A stretch of 64,000 nucleotides of DNA from Algoriphagus terrigena DSM 22685 (lineage in GTDB: Bacteria; Bacteroidota; Bacteroidia; Cytophagales; Cyclobacteriaceae): contig NZ_AUBW01000021.1 in assembly GCF_000429445.1 (NCBI RefSeq), forward strand, positions 1 to 64,000. Direction: 5' to 3'. The notes below the pieces were generated by a model. It searched no databases and had not been told where the DNA came from. It saw nothing but the letters and a program-made list of their open reading frames with translations. The position numbers and the translations under genes are program-made. Shown here in pieces: positions 25,600 through 33,804 of this stretch (the first letter of the stretch is position 1; each line of letters opens with the position of its first letter).

Positions 25600-26604
25600 T
25601 TACAAACTTTCATGTTGAGTAGTGAGTTTTGGGGCAGCAGGACGGGTGTCTTTGAGTACTTTGAATAGTTTGGACCAAACGCGGTGTTCTGTTTTATTGA
25701 TCTTTTTGCCTTCGTTTTCCGGCAAGGTGATCAGGCTGGGAAATTTAGTGCTTTTGCGAAGTGCTAAAAACTGGACGTTTTCGTTCTCGGTGAGATTATT
25801 TCCCATATGCGACACCCAGTTCTTGACCGTGCTCAGCCTCCAATAGCCAAACTCATTAATCGGCTGATCAATCCACGTCAGTTCGCTCCCGGACCCAATC
25901 TTGATAAAGCTGGGAGCCTGTGGCATCCGAAAAAACACTTCTCTACGAATCGTGATTACTTGGTGGCCGCTGCCCATCACAGCCTGATGCCCCTTAGAAC
26001 TGACGATCGGCAATAGTCCATCATAGGATTTTTGGTAGTTCCACCCATAGCTCTCATAGACGCTTCTGATTTGATCGTCTTCGTCAGTAGCTTGAAAGGA
26101 AAAGTCCAATTTTTTGACCAAAACAGCTTTTTGGGTGGATGAAGTGTGGTAATACATGTGTCTTGCCACGGGAAAAGGCGCAACTGAACCCGCTTTTTCG
26201 AAGCTATTAAAGATCGATTCAATCTCTTCTTGCCAGTTTGCTTTGAAAAGTATATCACAATCAGTAAGGGTAATCAGATCTTCCCTCGATGCTCTGGCGG
26301 CACCCAGGATTGCATCCACCTTTCCTATGTTCTCGGCATGAGTGGTCAAGGTTTCAATCACCCCTTCTTTCAATTTTTCGGCGAGCCAAGTCTTTACTTC
26401 CTGACAACTTGCGTTGTCAACTACTGTGATGGCAGACCTTCCATGCTGGGTCAAAGATGCAGATTCAATGCATACCTTGATGACCTCAAACAGGTTTTGA
26501 AAGTATCCCTCGAAGTTTGGCACAAAGACGGGGATAATGATCCGGTGGTGGTACTTTTTCTCAATTTTTGAATTGAGCTTGGCAGGATTGATGCCTACTC
26601 TCAT
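25600..26604 (-). CDS. Family 2-like glycosyltransferase
   Basis: A 334-residue GT-A enzyme. IIIPVFVPNFEGYFQNLFEVIK, ITVVDNASCQEVKTWL, GKVDAILGAARASRED and TDCDILFKANW (the DxD-type metal site) give the family 2 layout. Its N-terminus is slightly unusual, with about 20 polar residues before the first strand. It lies between the acetyltransferase gene (85 bases upstream) and the adhesin (186 bases downstream). That second gap is large enough to hold the adhesin operon promoter. Donor and acceptor cannot be inferred. Confidence 0.75.
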   Translation of the reverse strand: MRVGINPAKLNSKIEKKYHHRIIIPVFVPNFEGYFQNLFEVIKVCIESASLTQHGRSAITVVDNASCQEVKTWLAEKLKEGVIETLTTHAENIGKVDAILGAARASREDLITLTDCDILFKANWQEEIESIFNSFEKAGSVAPFPVARHMYYHTSSTQKAVLVKKLDFSFQATDEDDQIRSVYESYGWNYQKSYDGLLPIVSSKGHQAVMGSGHQVITIRREVFFRMPQAPSFIKIGSGSELTWIDQPINEFGYWRLSTVKNWVSHMGNNLTENENVQFLALRKSTKFPSLITLPENEGKKINKTEHRVWSKLFKVLKDTRPAAPKLTTQHESL

Positions 26605-26689
26605 AGATTATTTTTTAATGGCGATATTCAGGAAGGGAGGTAAACACCCGAAGATGGGGTACGGCATTCATATCCGTAGTCAGAGACAC

Positions 26690-27148
26690 CTACTTTTCGA
26701 TTTCCCGTACGATTTGTGCTGGACTTCCTTTTACCAACGTATTGGCAGGGACGTCCCTGGTTACGAGCGCGCCGGCAGCTACCATTGCTTTTTCGCCGAT
26801 AGTAACTCCACCCAGGATTATGGCCCCTGCTCCTATGGATGCTCCCTTTTTTAACACTGTCTTTTGGAACTGTTCGGGATATTGTTTCGACCTTGGGTAT
26901 TTGTCGTTTGTGAACGTCACGTTTGGTCCAATGAAAACGTCATCTTCAATACGGATTCCATCCCAAATGTAGACGCCGGATTTCACAGTTACCCTGTCTC
27001 CAATCATTACATCATTTTCGATAAAGGTATGGCTGTTGATATTGCAATTTTCGCCGATGACTGCGTCCTCGAGAATCACCGAAAATTGCCAAACCCTGGT
27101 GGATTCCCCGATATTTTTTGACTTTACGTCTGCCAATGGACTGATCAT
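26690..27148 (-). CDS. Hexapeptide-repeat sugar N-acetyltransferase (FdtC/WlbB-like)
   Basis: The 152-residue left-handed beta-helix protein has repeated [LIV]-G-x4 units ([48 protein letters not shown]) and ends [22 protein letters not shown], as in FdtC/WlbB-type 3-N-acetyltransferases. It overlaps an FdtA-like ketoisomerase gene by 4 bases (ATGA). With the FdtB-like aminotransferase at 44409 it would complete a dTDP-3-acetamido-3,6-dideoxyhexose (Fuc3NAc/Qui3NAc) pathway: isomerise, aminate, acetylate. The exact sugar is not fixed by sequence. Confidence 0.8.
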   Translation of the reverse strand: MISPLADVKSKNIGESTRVWQFSVILEDAVIGENCNINSHTFIENDVMIGDRVTVKSGVYIWDGIRIEDDVFIGPNVTFTNDKYPRSKQYPEQFQKTVLKKGASIGAGAIILGGVTIGEKAMVAAGALVTRDVPANTLVKGSPAQIVREIEK

Positions 27149-27570
27149 ACCCTACTGCTGGTGAAATTCAGAAACTCATCGTAGTCCCTGATATAATCCT
27201 TTTCATTGTATACATGCGAGGCCAAGACCAGACAAACCGCTCCCGAAGAAAAATTGACTTCCGAAGCCCATATCCCAGGTGGCACATACAGCCCGCAATC
27301 CGGCCGATTCAACAAAATCTGTCTTTTTGATCTCCCGTCGTCAACCAATACTTCAAAAGCGCCACTGACTGCGACCATAAACTGATGGCACTCGTAATGG
27401 GCATGAGCACCGCGGGACTCTCCACCAGGGATGTCATAGAGGTAGAAAACACGGTTGACGTCAAACGGAATCTCCTTTGAATTGGTAACCGGAGTAATAT
27501 GGCCGTTTCGATCCCCGAGCTTTGGAAGATAGATTAGGCAACAATTCAGTATTGATTTTTTGTCCAACAT
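27145..27570 (-). CDS. fdtA: FdtA-like dTDP-4-keto-6-deoxyhexose 3,4-ketoisomerase (copy 1)
   Basis: A 141-residue cupin of the FdtA/WxcM type that turns dTDP-4-keto-6-deoxyglucose into the 3-keto isomer. The segment [21 protein letters not shown] contains the conserved R-G-x-H-x-H active-site histidines, followed by [17 protein letters not shown] and [20 protein letters not shown]. The gene overlaps the acetyltransferase start (ATGA), an arrangement expected for Fdt operons. The paralogue at 28363 has Tyr in place of the second His. Confidence 0.85.
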   Translation of the reverse strand: MLDKKSILNCCLIYLPKLGDRNGHITPVTNSKEIPFDVNRVFYLYDIPGGESRGAHAHYECHQFMVAVSGAFEVLVDDGRSKRQILLNRPDCGLYVPPGIWASEVNFSSGAVCLVLASHVYNEKDYIRDYDEFLNFTSSRV

Positions 27571-27601
27571 TATTAAACTGGTCGATTTAAACTTTTCCTG
27601 A

Positions 27602-28273
27602 TCATTTACTGAAGATCAAATTTCCAGAACCGTTGGCGGTCTGAACCATCTTTCCCAAAAGATTATATTTCAGGGACTTCATCAGCCGATAAACCTCACC
27701 TTCCATATCCTCTTCTATGGTCTGGTCTGTTTCGACCATGACTATAGTTGGCCTGAATGAGTTCCAGTCGTTAGACATCAAAACCTGATAATCCAAGCCC
27801 TCCACATCAACGTCCATAAAATCGATCTTCCCCTGCAATTTGTACTCCTGGACCAGATCTTCCACCCGCAAAAGGGGAACTTCTATTTCCTTTTCAATGT
27901 GGTTGGTTAAATTTTTTTCCTCCAAAAATCCATAATCAAACGTATTCATTGAGGACATCTTCCTGGGCAACATGTAATACTTTAACTTCCCTGGATTTTG
28001 GGATATGCCGACGTTCACAAATGTGTCATTCGGCCGGATCTTCTTAAATTTTTCAGCCAGTTCGGGATTGGGATCAACAACGATCCCACTCCATCCCCTC
28101 AGATAGAAGTGATAGGTATTTGAATAGGTAATCGGCTCAAAACATCCGATGTCCAGATACATTCCCTGTGACTTTCCAAGTAGTTTATACAACTGGATAT
28201 CCTCACCGGATTTAGAAAATGATATCCGGTATCTTTTATTCACTATCAGCCTAAGCTTATTCTTCAATGACAT
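27602..28273 (-). CDS. FkbM-family methyltransferase
   Basis: A 223-residue SAM-dependent O-methyltransferase. YLDIGCFEPITYSNTYHFYL is motif I, GIVVDPNPELAEKFKKIRP the acidic second strand, and IDFMDVDVEGLDYQVL the signature FkbM motif. FkbM-type proteins in glycan loci methylate sugar hydroxyls. It lies between the two FdtA-like genes with 31 and 89 base gaps, so O-methylation of the 6-deoxy-amino sugar or of the finished polymer is plausible but not shown. Confidence 0.85.
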   Translation of the reverse strand: MSLKNKLRLIVNKRYRISFSKSGEDIQLYKLLGKSQGMYLDIGCFEPITYSNTYHFYLRGWSGIVVDPNPELAEKFKKIRPNDTFVNVGISQNPGKLKYYMLPRKMSSMNTFDYGFLEEKNLTNHIEKEIEVPLLRVEDLVQEYKLQGKIDFMDVDVEGLDYQVLMSNDWNSFRPTIVMVETDQTIEEDMEGEVYRLMKSLKYNLLGKMVQTANGSGNLIFSK

Positions 28274-28362
28274 ATAGCTATTCTTTTTAAAAATTATTTA
28301 ACGACTTCTATCGAAAACAAAAATGAAACAAAACCGGACTTTGACTGATCATCCAAACAATT

Positions 28363-28779
28363 TTAAAAAGGTCCGCTGATATACTCCTTAAATTCTTCAA
28401 AATTCCTTAAGTAATCCGTTGGATCATAATCTTTGTCTGAAAGGTGAAGGCATATCGCATTGGTAGAGAAATTATCCAAATGCCTCCAGCTCATAGCCGG
28501 AAGAAACAATGCATTGTAGGATCTGTTGAGTGAAAAGGTCTGTTTTGTACCATCTGGCATGGTTTGTACCATATCAAAACTTCCACTGAGAGCCACAATC
28601 ACTTCATTCTGGGTCTTGTAAGCATGTCCTCCGCGCTGTTCCCCACCCGGTACATCGTAGGTCCAGAATACCCTTTTTATCTCAAAGGGAATCTGATTTG
28701 GATATTGGATAAAGGTAAGATTACCGCGGGGATCAAATACTCTTGGGAGACTAATGAGGTTACTGGTGTTCATGGACAT
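28363..28779 (-). CDS. FdtA-like WxcM-family cupin (copy 2, His to Tyr change)
   Basis: The 138-residue paralogue of the gene at 27145 has the same order of motifs: RVFWTYDVPGGEQRGGHAYK, EVIVALSGSFDMVQTMPDG and LFLPAMSWRHLDNFSTNAICL. The second active-site histidine (HxH) is Tyr here (GGHAYK). It may have a different sugar specificity, work as a partner of copy 1, or be a non-catalytic binding protein. An ATG two codons downstream (28773) is an equally possible start. It follows an AsnB-like gene by 28 bases. Confidence 0.75.
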   Translation of the reverse strand: MSMNTSNLISLPRVFDPRGNLTFIQYPNQIPFEIKRVFWTYDVPGGEQRGGHAYKTQNEVIVALSGSFDMVQTMPDGTKQTFSLNRSYNALFLPAMSWRHLDNFSTNAICLHLSDKDYDPTDYLRNFEEFKEYISGPF

Positions 28780-28807
28780 AGGACTGATTTGTAGTAAGGA
28801 GAGATAC

Positions 28808-30664
28808 TCAGCTGTCTTTTTTCTCGAAATGTACCTGGTACCACCAAGCTGTAAAATATACCTGCCGGATGATCGGATAGAATTTTACCGGATCTTTTTT
28901 AAACCCGGCAACAATTCCCTTGATGTCAAGATAGCAGTAAGGCTTGAATGAAAAAAGTCCCGATTTTGGTAAATCTTCCAATATCCCTCGAAGATAGGGT
29001 TGATTAAGGATTAGTGTTTCCCATGGAACCGAAAGCCCAACCTTGCGGTGTTTGGTAATGTAATCCGGGAGTTGTTTTCCAATAGAATTCATCAGAAGGT
29101 ATTTGCCTTTCCCCTTGCTTCGAAAATAGGAATCCGGGAGGCTGCCGGTGCCGACCACTAAATTAGGATCGAGGAACGGGTCCCTGCATTCGATGGAGGC
29201 TCCCATAGTCGTCCTGTCATTTCGGTCATTTAAGGTGTAGAGGTGGGTGTGTTGTTCCAGGTAGAGAAGTTGACGGTACCGGTTTTTCGGGTATACTTTC
29301 TTTGCTTCTTCCAAGATTCCGATCCTATACTCTTCCAGGAGCTTGGCTGAATTTATACCAAGGTTCTGTAGATCGGAGGGATAAAGTTCGTTGGCGTTCA
29401 TCAAGATCTCCGCCTCCCGGTTATTCATTTGGAGGTAGCGCTTCATCTTTCTGAGACGCTCATTTTTCAGCCATTTGTCGGGCATAAACCTGATCAGTGA
29501 CAGGAGCCGATAGCGCATTTCCCGATCGTGTATCTTGTATCGGACATATCCCCCCAGAATCTCATCGGCCCCTTCGCCGCTCAGAAGTACCGAAACTTTC
29601 TCCTTCGCCTTTTTTGATATTCCAAGCAAGTGTCCGTCGGAGAAATGCATGATGGGCTCATCATGATGAAGAATCGAGTCTCGGGTGAGGTTCACGAGCT
29701 CATCCTCCTGGAACTCGTAGGAATTGAACGACGCTCCCAATTCTGATGACAGCTGTCTGGCCAGATGGGACTCATCATGTCTCGTATCGCTGAAAGCGAC
29801 GTTCCATGCGCTTAAATCGGTAAATCCCTGTGCATGCTGACTGAATAGCGTACTGCTGGAGTCCAGTCCCCCGCTAAGCAGCGTGCCGACTTTTACATCA
29901 GCAATCATCCTCAGTTTGATGCTTTGATGAAAGTTCTCCTCAAACCATTCCAAAGGATTTTTGATCTCCGGCATGGCCATAATCTGTTCTCCCAAATGAA
30001 ACCAGCGGCCCGTCACGCTCCTTGTTCCAGACTCGGTGACTTTCACCCAATGTCCCGGCAGTATCTTTAAGACGTTCTTGAAGACAGATGTCTTTCCCGA
30101 ATTGAACCGGTAAAGAAAAAGCTCGTCGAGATTTTCCTCCTGAATCTCCTTCGCCAGTCCAGCTGCAAAAAATGCTTTTGCCTCACTGGCAAAGTAAAAT
30201 CCGTGATCGGATGGGTAGTAAAACAAAGGCTTTACACCAAATCTGTCCCGGGCCAAAATCAGCTCCTGGGCCTGGTGATCAAAGAAGGCGAAAGCAAAAA
30301 AACCGTTAAGACGGGGCAAACAGTCCAGCCCATACTCCATCAGTAAGAAGAGCAGGACTTCGGTATCGGAAGTAGTCTTGAAGACATGTCCCTTTTGTTT
30401 CAGCTCGGGGTAAAAGGATTGGTAGTTAAATATCTCCCCGTTAAATACCATGGTATAGTTGCCACAGGGAGAGTGATAAGGCTGATTTGCCGATTCGCTT
30501 AAGTCTAAGATTGAGAGCCGTCGGTGCCCGAGTGCCAGTGCCCCATCTATCCAGTGAGCTCCCGCGTCGGGTCCCCGGTGATGCAGACTTTCTCTCATTC
30601 TGAAGATTAAATCAGAAGACGCCGGCTGCTGTTGATAGTTCCAAAATCCCGCAATCCCACACAT
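28808..30664 (-). CDS. asnB: AsnB-like glutamine-dependent amidotransferase (copy 2)
   Basis: This 618-residue class II amidotransferase is longer than copy 1 and close in length to WbpS-type proteins. Cys2 of MCGIAGFWN, RGPDAGAHW, GHRRLSILDL and FNGEIFNY form the glutaminase half. SGGLDSSSTLFS is the ATP-pyrophosphatase loop, and LLSGEGADEILGGYVRYK follows in the synthetase half. WbpS-like enzymes convert hexuronic acids of O-antigens to amides. A UDP-HexNAc dehydrogenase (50679) that could supply the uronate is in the same locus. The next gene upstream (30668) is only 3 bases away. Confidence 0.85.
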   Translation of the reverse strand: MCGIAGFWNYQQQPASSDLIFRMRESLHHRGPDAGAHWIDGALALGHRRLSILDLSESANQPYHSPCGNYTMVFNGEIFNYQSFYPELKQKGHVFKTTSDTEVLLFLLMEYGLDCLPRLNGFFAFAFFDHQAQELILARDRFGVKPLFYYPSDHGFYFASEAKAFFAAGLAKEIQEENLDELFLYRFNSGKTSVFKNVLKILPGHWVKVTESGTRSVTGRWFHLGEQIMAMPEIKNPLEWFEENFHQSIKLRMIADVKVGTLLSGGLDSSSTLFSQHAQGFTDLSAWNVAFSDTRHDESHLARQLSSELGASFNSYEFQEDELVNLTRDSILHHDEPIMHFSDGHLLGISKKAKEKVSVLLSGEGADEILGGYVRYKIHDREMRYRLLSLIRFMPDKWLKNERLRKMKRYLQMNNREAEILMNANELYPSDLQNLGINSAKLLEEYRIGILEEAKKVYPKNRYRQLLYLEQHTHLYTLNDRNDRTTMGASIECRDPFLDPNLVVGTGSLPDSYFRSKGKGKYLLMNSIGKQLPDYITKHRKVGLSVPWETLILNQPYLRGILEDLPKSGLFSFKPYCYLDIKGIVAGFKKDPVKFYPIIRQVYFTAWWYQVHFEKKDS

Positions 30665-30667
30665 ACT

Positions 30668-31720
30668 TTAAGCAGATTTTTTGTCTAACAGGTCCAGATA
30701 GCTCTTGTAAATAATTCTCATATTCTTTGCAAAATCAACATGCAGGTCGATATACTCTTTATTGATCAAAATGGCGTGCTTCACCAGCTCCGGATTTTCG
30801 ACGGCAAACCGAATAGCCTCGGCCAACTGAGCAACATCTCCTACCGGAACCAAAATACCGTTCTTTCTCTGTGACAAAAAAGCCTGATTGGCCGGAAGAT
30901 CCGACACGATAGGAAAACAACCCATGGCCATGGCCTCAAAGAGAGAACTTGATACCCCCTCGGTCGTGGGATAGGCCACATACAATGCTGCTTCATTAAG
31001 TAACCGAGGAAGGCGGTCGTTTGCAATTACGCCAGTGAATGTAACTTGGTCTTCTATTCCCAATTCTTTGCTTAGCTGAATCAGCTTTGGCTTTTCAGGC
31101 CCCTCTCCTACCAGTAGTCCCTTTATCTTCAGTCCCTGCCTTGCCAGCAGCGAGATGGCTCTGAGGATGTCTTCATGCCTATAAAGGCCATAGAGCGAGC
31201 GGGTTACAATCAACGTATGGGCAGAATTTGAAGAAGCTCGGTGTGAAGAATACTTATAAAGCTCCAGATTGATTCCTTTCGGCAGTACCAGTATCTTGTA
31301 AGGAGCAGCACCAGAATTGAGCATCGCGTAGGTCATTACATGTCCCCAGGCATGGATCAAATCCACTCGTTTATACACCCAACACTGAATGATTCTTTTG
31401 TAAAATCCGGAAAAACCTTCCTCAGGGTAGGCGTCCGTGATCCCCTGCTGGGCCACAATCCTGAGTTTGGCTGGGACAAACAGGCAAAACAGCCCGTAGC
31501 TGGTGGTTCGCTCAGCCAACACCAGATCATAGCTCGGCCGAAAGCGTATCTTTAGAATTTCCAGAAAAAAAATCAGTGCGTTGAAGATCCTACCTGATCT
31601 GGTCTTGGATCTCCTGATTTCCATGGTTTCCAGTCGGCTAGCCGATTCAAGCTCTATTCCTTTTATCCAACTCTTGGCATCGGCCCGGTAGGTTTCACCC
31701 AAAAACAGTATCCTGATCAT
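30668..31720 (-). CDS. Family 4 glycosyltransferase
   Basis: A 350-residue retaining GT-B enzyme. The C-terminal half has TLIVTRSLYGLYRHEDILRA, GLLVGEGPEKPKLIQLSKEL and the sugar-nucleotide site TEGVSSSLFEAMAMGCFPIV with the E-x7-E spacing of family 4. The N-terminal domain starts MIRILFLGETYRADAKSWIKG. It lies between the second AsnB gene and the C4-reductase gene, with gaps of 3 and 5 bases, in one transcript. Confidence 0.85.
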   Translation of the reverse strand: MIRILFLGETYRADAKSWIKGIELESASRLETMEIRRSKTRSGRIFNALIFFLEILKIRFRPSYDLVLAERTTSYGLFCLFVPAKLRIVAQQGITDAYPEEGFSGFYKRIIQCWVYKRVDLIHAWGHVMTYAMLNSGAAPYKILVLPKGINLELYKYSSHRASSNSAHTLIVTRSLYGLYRHEDILRAISLLARQGLKIKGLLVGEGPEKPKLIQLSKELGIEDQVTFTGVIANDRLPRLLNEAALYVAYPTTEGVSSSLFEAMAMGCFPIVSDLPANQAFLSQRKNGILVPVGDVAQLAEAIRFAVENPELVKHAILINKEYIDLHVDFAKNMRIIYKSYLDLLDKKSA

Positions 31721-31725
31721 ATCAT

Positions 31726-32613
31726 TTATTCGCTCAACCAGCTTAATACAGACTTTGGCGCCCAGTTCAGTTCACGTCTTGCCTTGCTGCAATCAAAGGT
31801 TAACTCACCTGTGAGCTTCTTCAGTCGATAGGTGTTGATTGGAAAAAAAGAAATCCTATCTCCGATCATCGCAAGGGGCTTGATCAGAGAAAGCGGAATA
31901 ATTTTGACTGATTTATTGATTCGTAGAGCCATGGCGGTATCCAATTCCGCCAGCTTCGGGTCTACGTTGTCCGTGAGATTGTATATTCCGCCACCGATAG
32001 TCAATCTGGAAGCCAAAGCAGCCACATCCTCTGCCAACACCATGGACTTGCGTGATTGACCCTTTCCTATGCGAAAGTAATAGCCTGATTGAATGGCCTT
32101 TTGCATTGCCCGCAGGTTACCCGGGGCATGCTCTCCGACGATCAGGGGAAGGCGAAGAATATATGTAGAAACCCCGTGTTTTATTCCCCAGTCTAGAATC
32201 AGCTGCTCAGCAAGTATCTTGCTGACCGCGTACGGAGTGCTTCCCAACAGCGGTGAATCCTCGTTGATCTGCTTCCCGGTTTCCTGCCCATACACGGCCA
32301 CGGAGCTAATAAAAACAAAAGATTTTGGTTTCAGACTGTTCTCTGAAAGACGGCGGAGAAGCTTTTCGGTTCCTTGGACGTTTATGGTGTGAAATAGTGC
32401 TTTTTCCTCTGCAGTTTTCGGTAGGAAATGAGCTGCGCCAGCTGCATGGACCACTAGGTCCACCTCGGGAATCGATGGGATTTCCTTCGAAAAGTCTGCA
32501 AAAATCTCCGACGGTGCCGTTCTGCCCAGCCGAAGCAGATCTCCGCGGGATTGAAGCGCCCGCTGGAGATAGCCGCCCAAAAAGCCATTTGCGCCGGTCA
32601 AAAGTATCCGCAT
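31726..32613 (-). CDS. NAD(P)-dependent sugar epimerase/reductase, WbpV-like
   Basis: A 295-residue extended SDR protein: RILLTGANGFLGGYLQRAL is the nucleotide-binding loop, FVFISSVAVYGQ holds the catalytic Ser region, and TPYAVSKILAEQLIL is the YxxxK motif. The FINTYRLKKLTGELTFDCSKA tail matches WbpV-type UDP-4-keto-6-deoxy-HexNAc reductases that make UDP-QuiNAc (or a C4 epimer). These usually sit beside a WecA/WbpL transferase and a WbuB-like glycosyltransferase. The WbuB-like gene is directly upstream, abutting it. A WbpM-type 4,6-dehydratase that would feed it was not found in the window. Confidence 0.75.
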   Translation of the reverse strand: MRILLTGANGFLGGYLQRALQSRGDLLRLGRTAPSEIFADFSKEIPSIPEVDLVVHAAGAAHFLPKTAEEKALFHTINVQGTEKLLRRLSENSLKPKSFVFISSVAVYGQETGKQINEDSPLLGSTPYAVSKILAEQLILDWGIKHGVSTYILRLPLIVGEHAPGNLRAMQKAIQSGYYFRIGKGQSRKSMVLAEDVAALASRLTIGGGIYNLTDNVDPKLAELDTAMALRINKSVKIIPLSLIKPLAMIGDRISFFPINTYRLKKLTGELTFDCSKARRELNWAPKSVLSWLSE

Positions 32614-33804
32614 CTAGGCTATTGACTCGATTGCAGTGATCATCTTATCGGCAAGCTTATTCTTGTCAAACGCTGCGGCGGATACTGAGAATGCTTTTTC
32701 CTTCATTCCTTCCAATAGGTTTGGATTCTTGTCCAGATGGATAAGCAAGTCCGCGAGTGCTTCAGGATCGTCCGGAGAAAGTGTGAATCCAATTTGATGC
32801 TCAATAAGAAAGTCTTTCATCCAGCCTTGGGTATTCTGCACGACAGGAACGCCTGCTGACAACGATTCGAAAAACTTATTGGGTGAAGAGGTATCCAGCA
32901 CCGGCGTTCCCTTCAAAGGTACCAATGAAACAATCGCGTTTTGGACCAGAGCAACAAGATCTTCCTTAGGCATCAGTGGCCAACGCAGCAAGGTATCAAG
33001 CTGATGCTCTTTAATCTGTTGATCGATCAGTTCGCGCTGTTGTCCCTCGCCTACGATCAATATCTTCAAAGGCGAACTTCTTTTCTTCAGGATTTTGGCT
33101 GCCTCCAGGAGCCAAAGTGAATTGTTGACTTCCCCAATGTTACCGGTGTAGATGGCATAGGACTTTGGAGCGATTCCAAGGTGGCTGGGGAAAGATCTTG
33201 GGGTCGAAAAAAGCAGAATATTGGCGGCATTGGTCACGGTAATTACATTCTGACTTGGGGATTTCCCCCTGATTTCCTTTTCCATCCCAATAGAAAGGGC
33301 CACGATAAGATCAGAAGAAGCGTAACATAACTTTTCAAACCAGCGGGCTGCCGTGATCATCAGCGGATTGGTGATTATTCCTAGCTCGATCGCGCCGTCC
33401 GGCCATAGATCCCTGCTTTCGAACACCAGCTTTTTGCCTCTGATGAGCTTAGCCAGGAGTCCTGGAATACCGACAGTAATCGGCCCGCTGGACGCTATTA
33501 CCACTTGAGTTGAATAGGTCAGGGCATACCAGCAGGAGAGGATGGAGTAGGCTAAAAAAGAAAAAACCCGTTGAAAAAAGGACTGCCGATTGTCAATCCT
33601 GACATTGATGATGATGACTTTAACGCCATCAAAGTACTGCGTATCGATAAACTTCTTTGAAGAGATATCTGATTTGGAGTAGACGCTGGTCACAACAGTA
33701 ACCTCATGGCCATCTTTCACCCATTCCCGGGTAAATTCATGAACGCGTGTTCCCCAGCTTCCTTTCGAAGTGGCAAAGTATTGGTAGAAATAGAGGATCT
33801 TCAT
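32614..33804 (-). CDS. Family 4 glycosyltransferase, WbuB-like
   Basis: The 396-residue GT-B enzyme has the characteristic WbuB-type start MKILYFYQYFATSKGSWGTR and ends with the donor site LDTSSPNKFFESLSAGVPVV. WbuB-type enzymes add L-FucNAc or similar 6-deoxy-HexNAc to an initiated lipid-linked sugar. Here it stands between a CapK-like gene (1-base overlap TAATG) and a WbpV-like reductase that may make its donor. The function is by family and context. Confidence 0.8.
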   Translation of the reverse strand: MKILYFYQYFATSKGSWGTRVHEFTREWVKDGHEVTVVTSVYSKSDISSKKFIDTQYFDGVKVIIINVRIDNRQSFFQRVFSFLAYSILSCWYALTYSTQVVIASSGPITVGIPGLLAKLIRGKKLVFESRDLWPDGAIELGIITNPLMITAARWFEKLCYASSDLIVALSIGMEKEIRGKSPSQNVITVTNAANILLFSTPRSFPSHLGIAPKSYAIYTGNIGEVNNSLWLLEAAKILKKRSSPLKILIVGEGQQRELIDQQIKEHQLDTLLRWPLMPKEDLVALVQNAIVSLVPLKGTPVLDTSSPNKFFESLSAGVPVVQNTQGWMKDFLIEHQIGFTLSPDDPEALADLLIHLDKNPNLLEGMKEKAFSVSAAAFDKNKLADKMITAIESIA

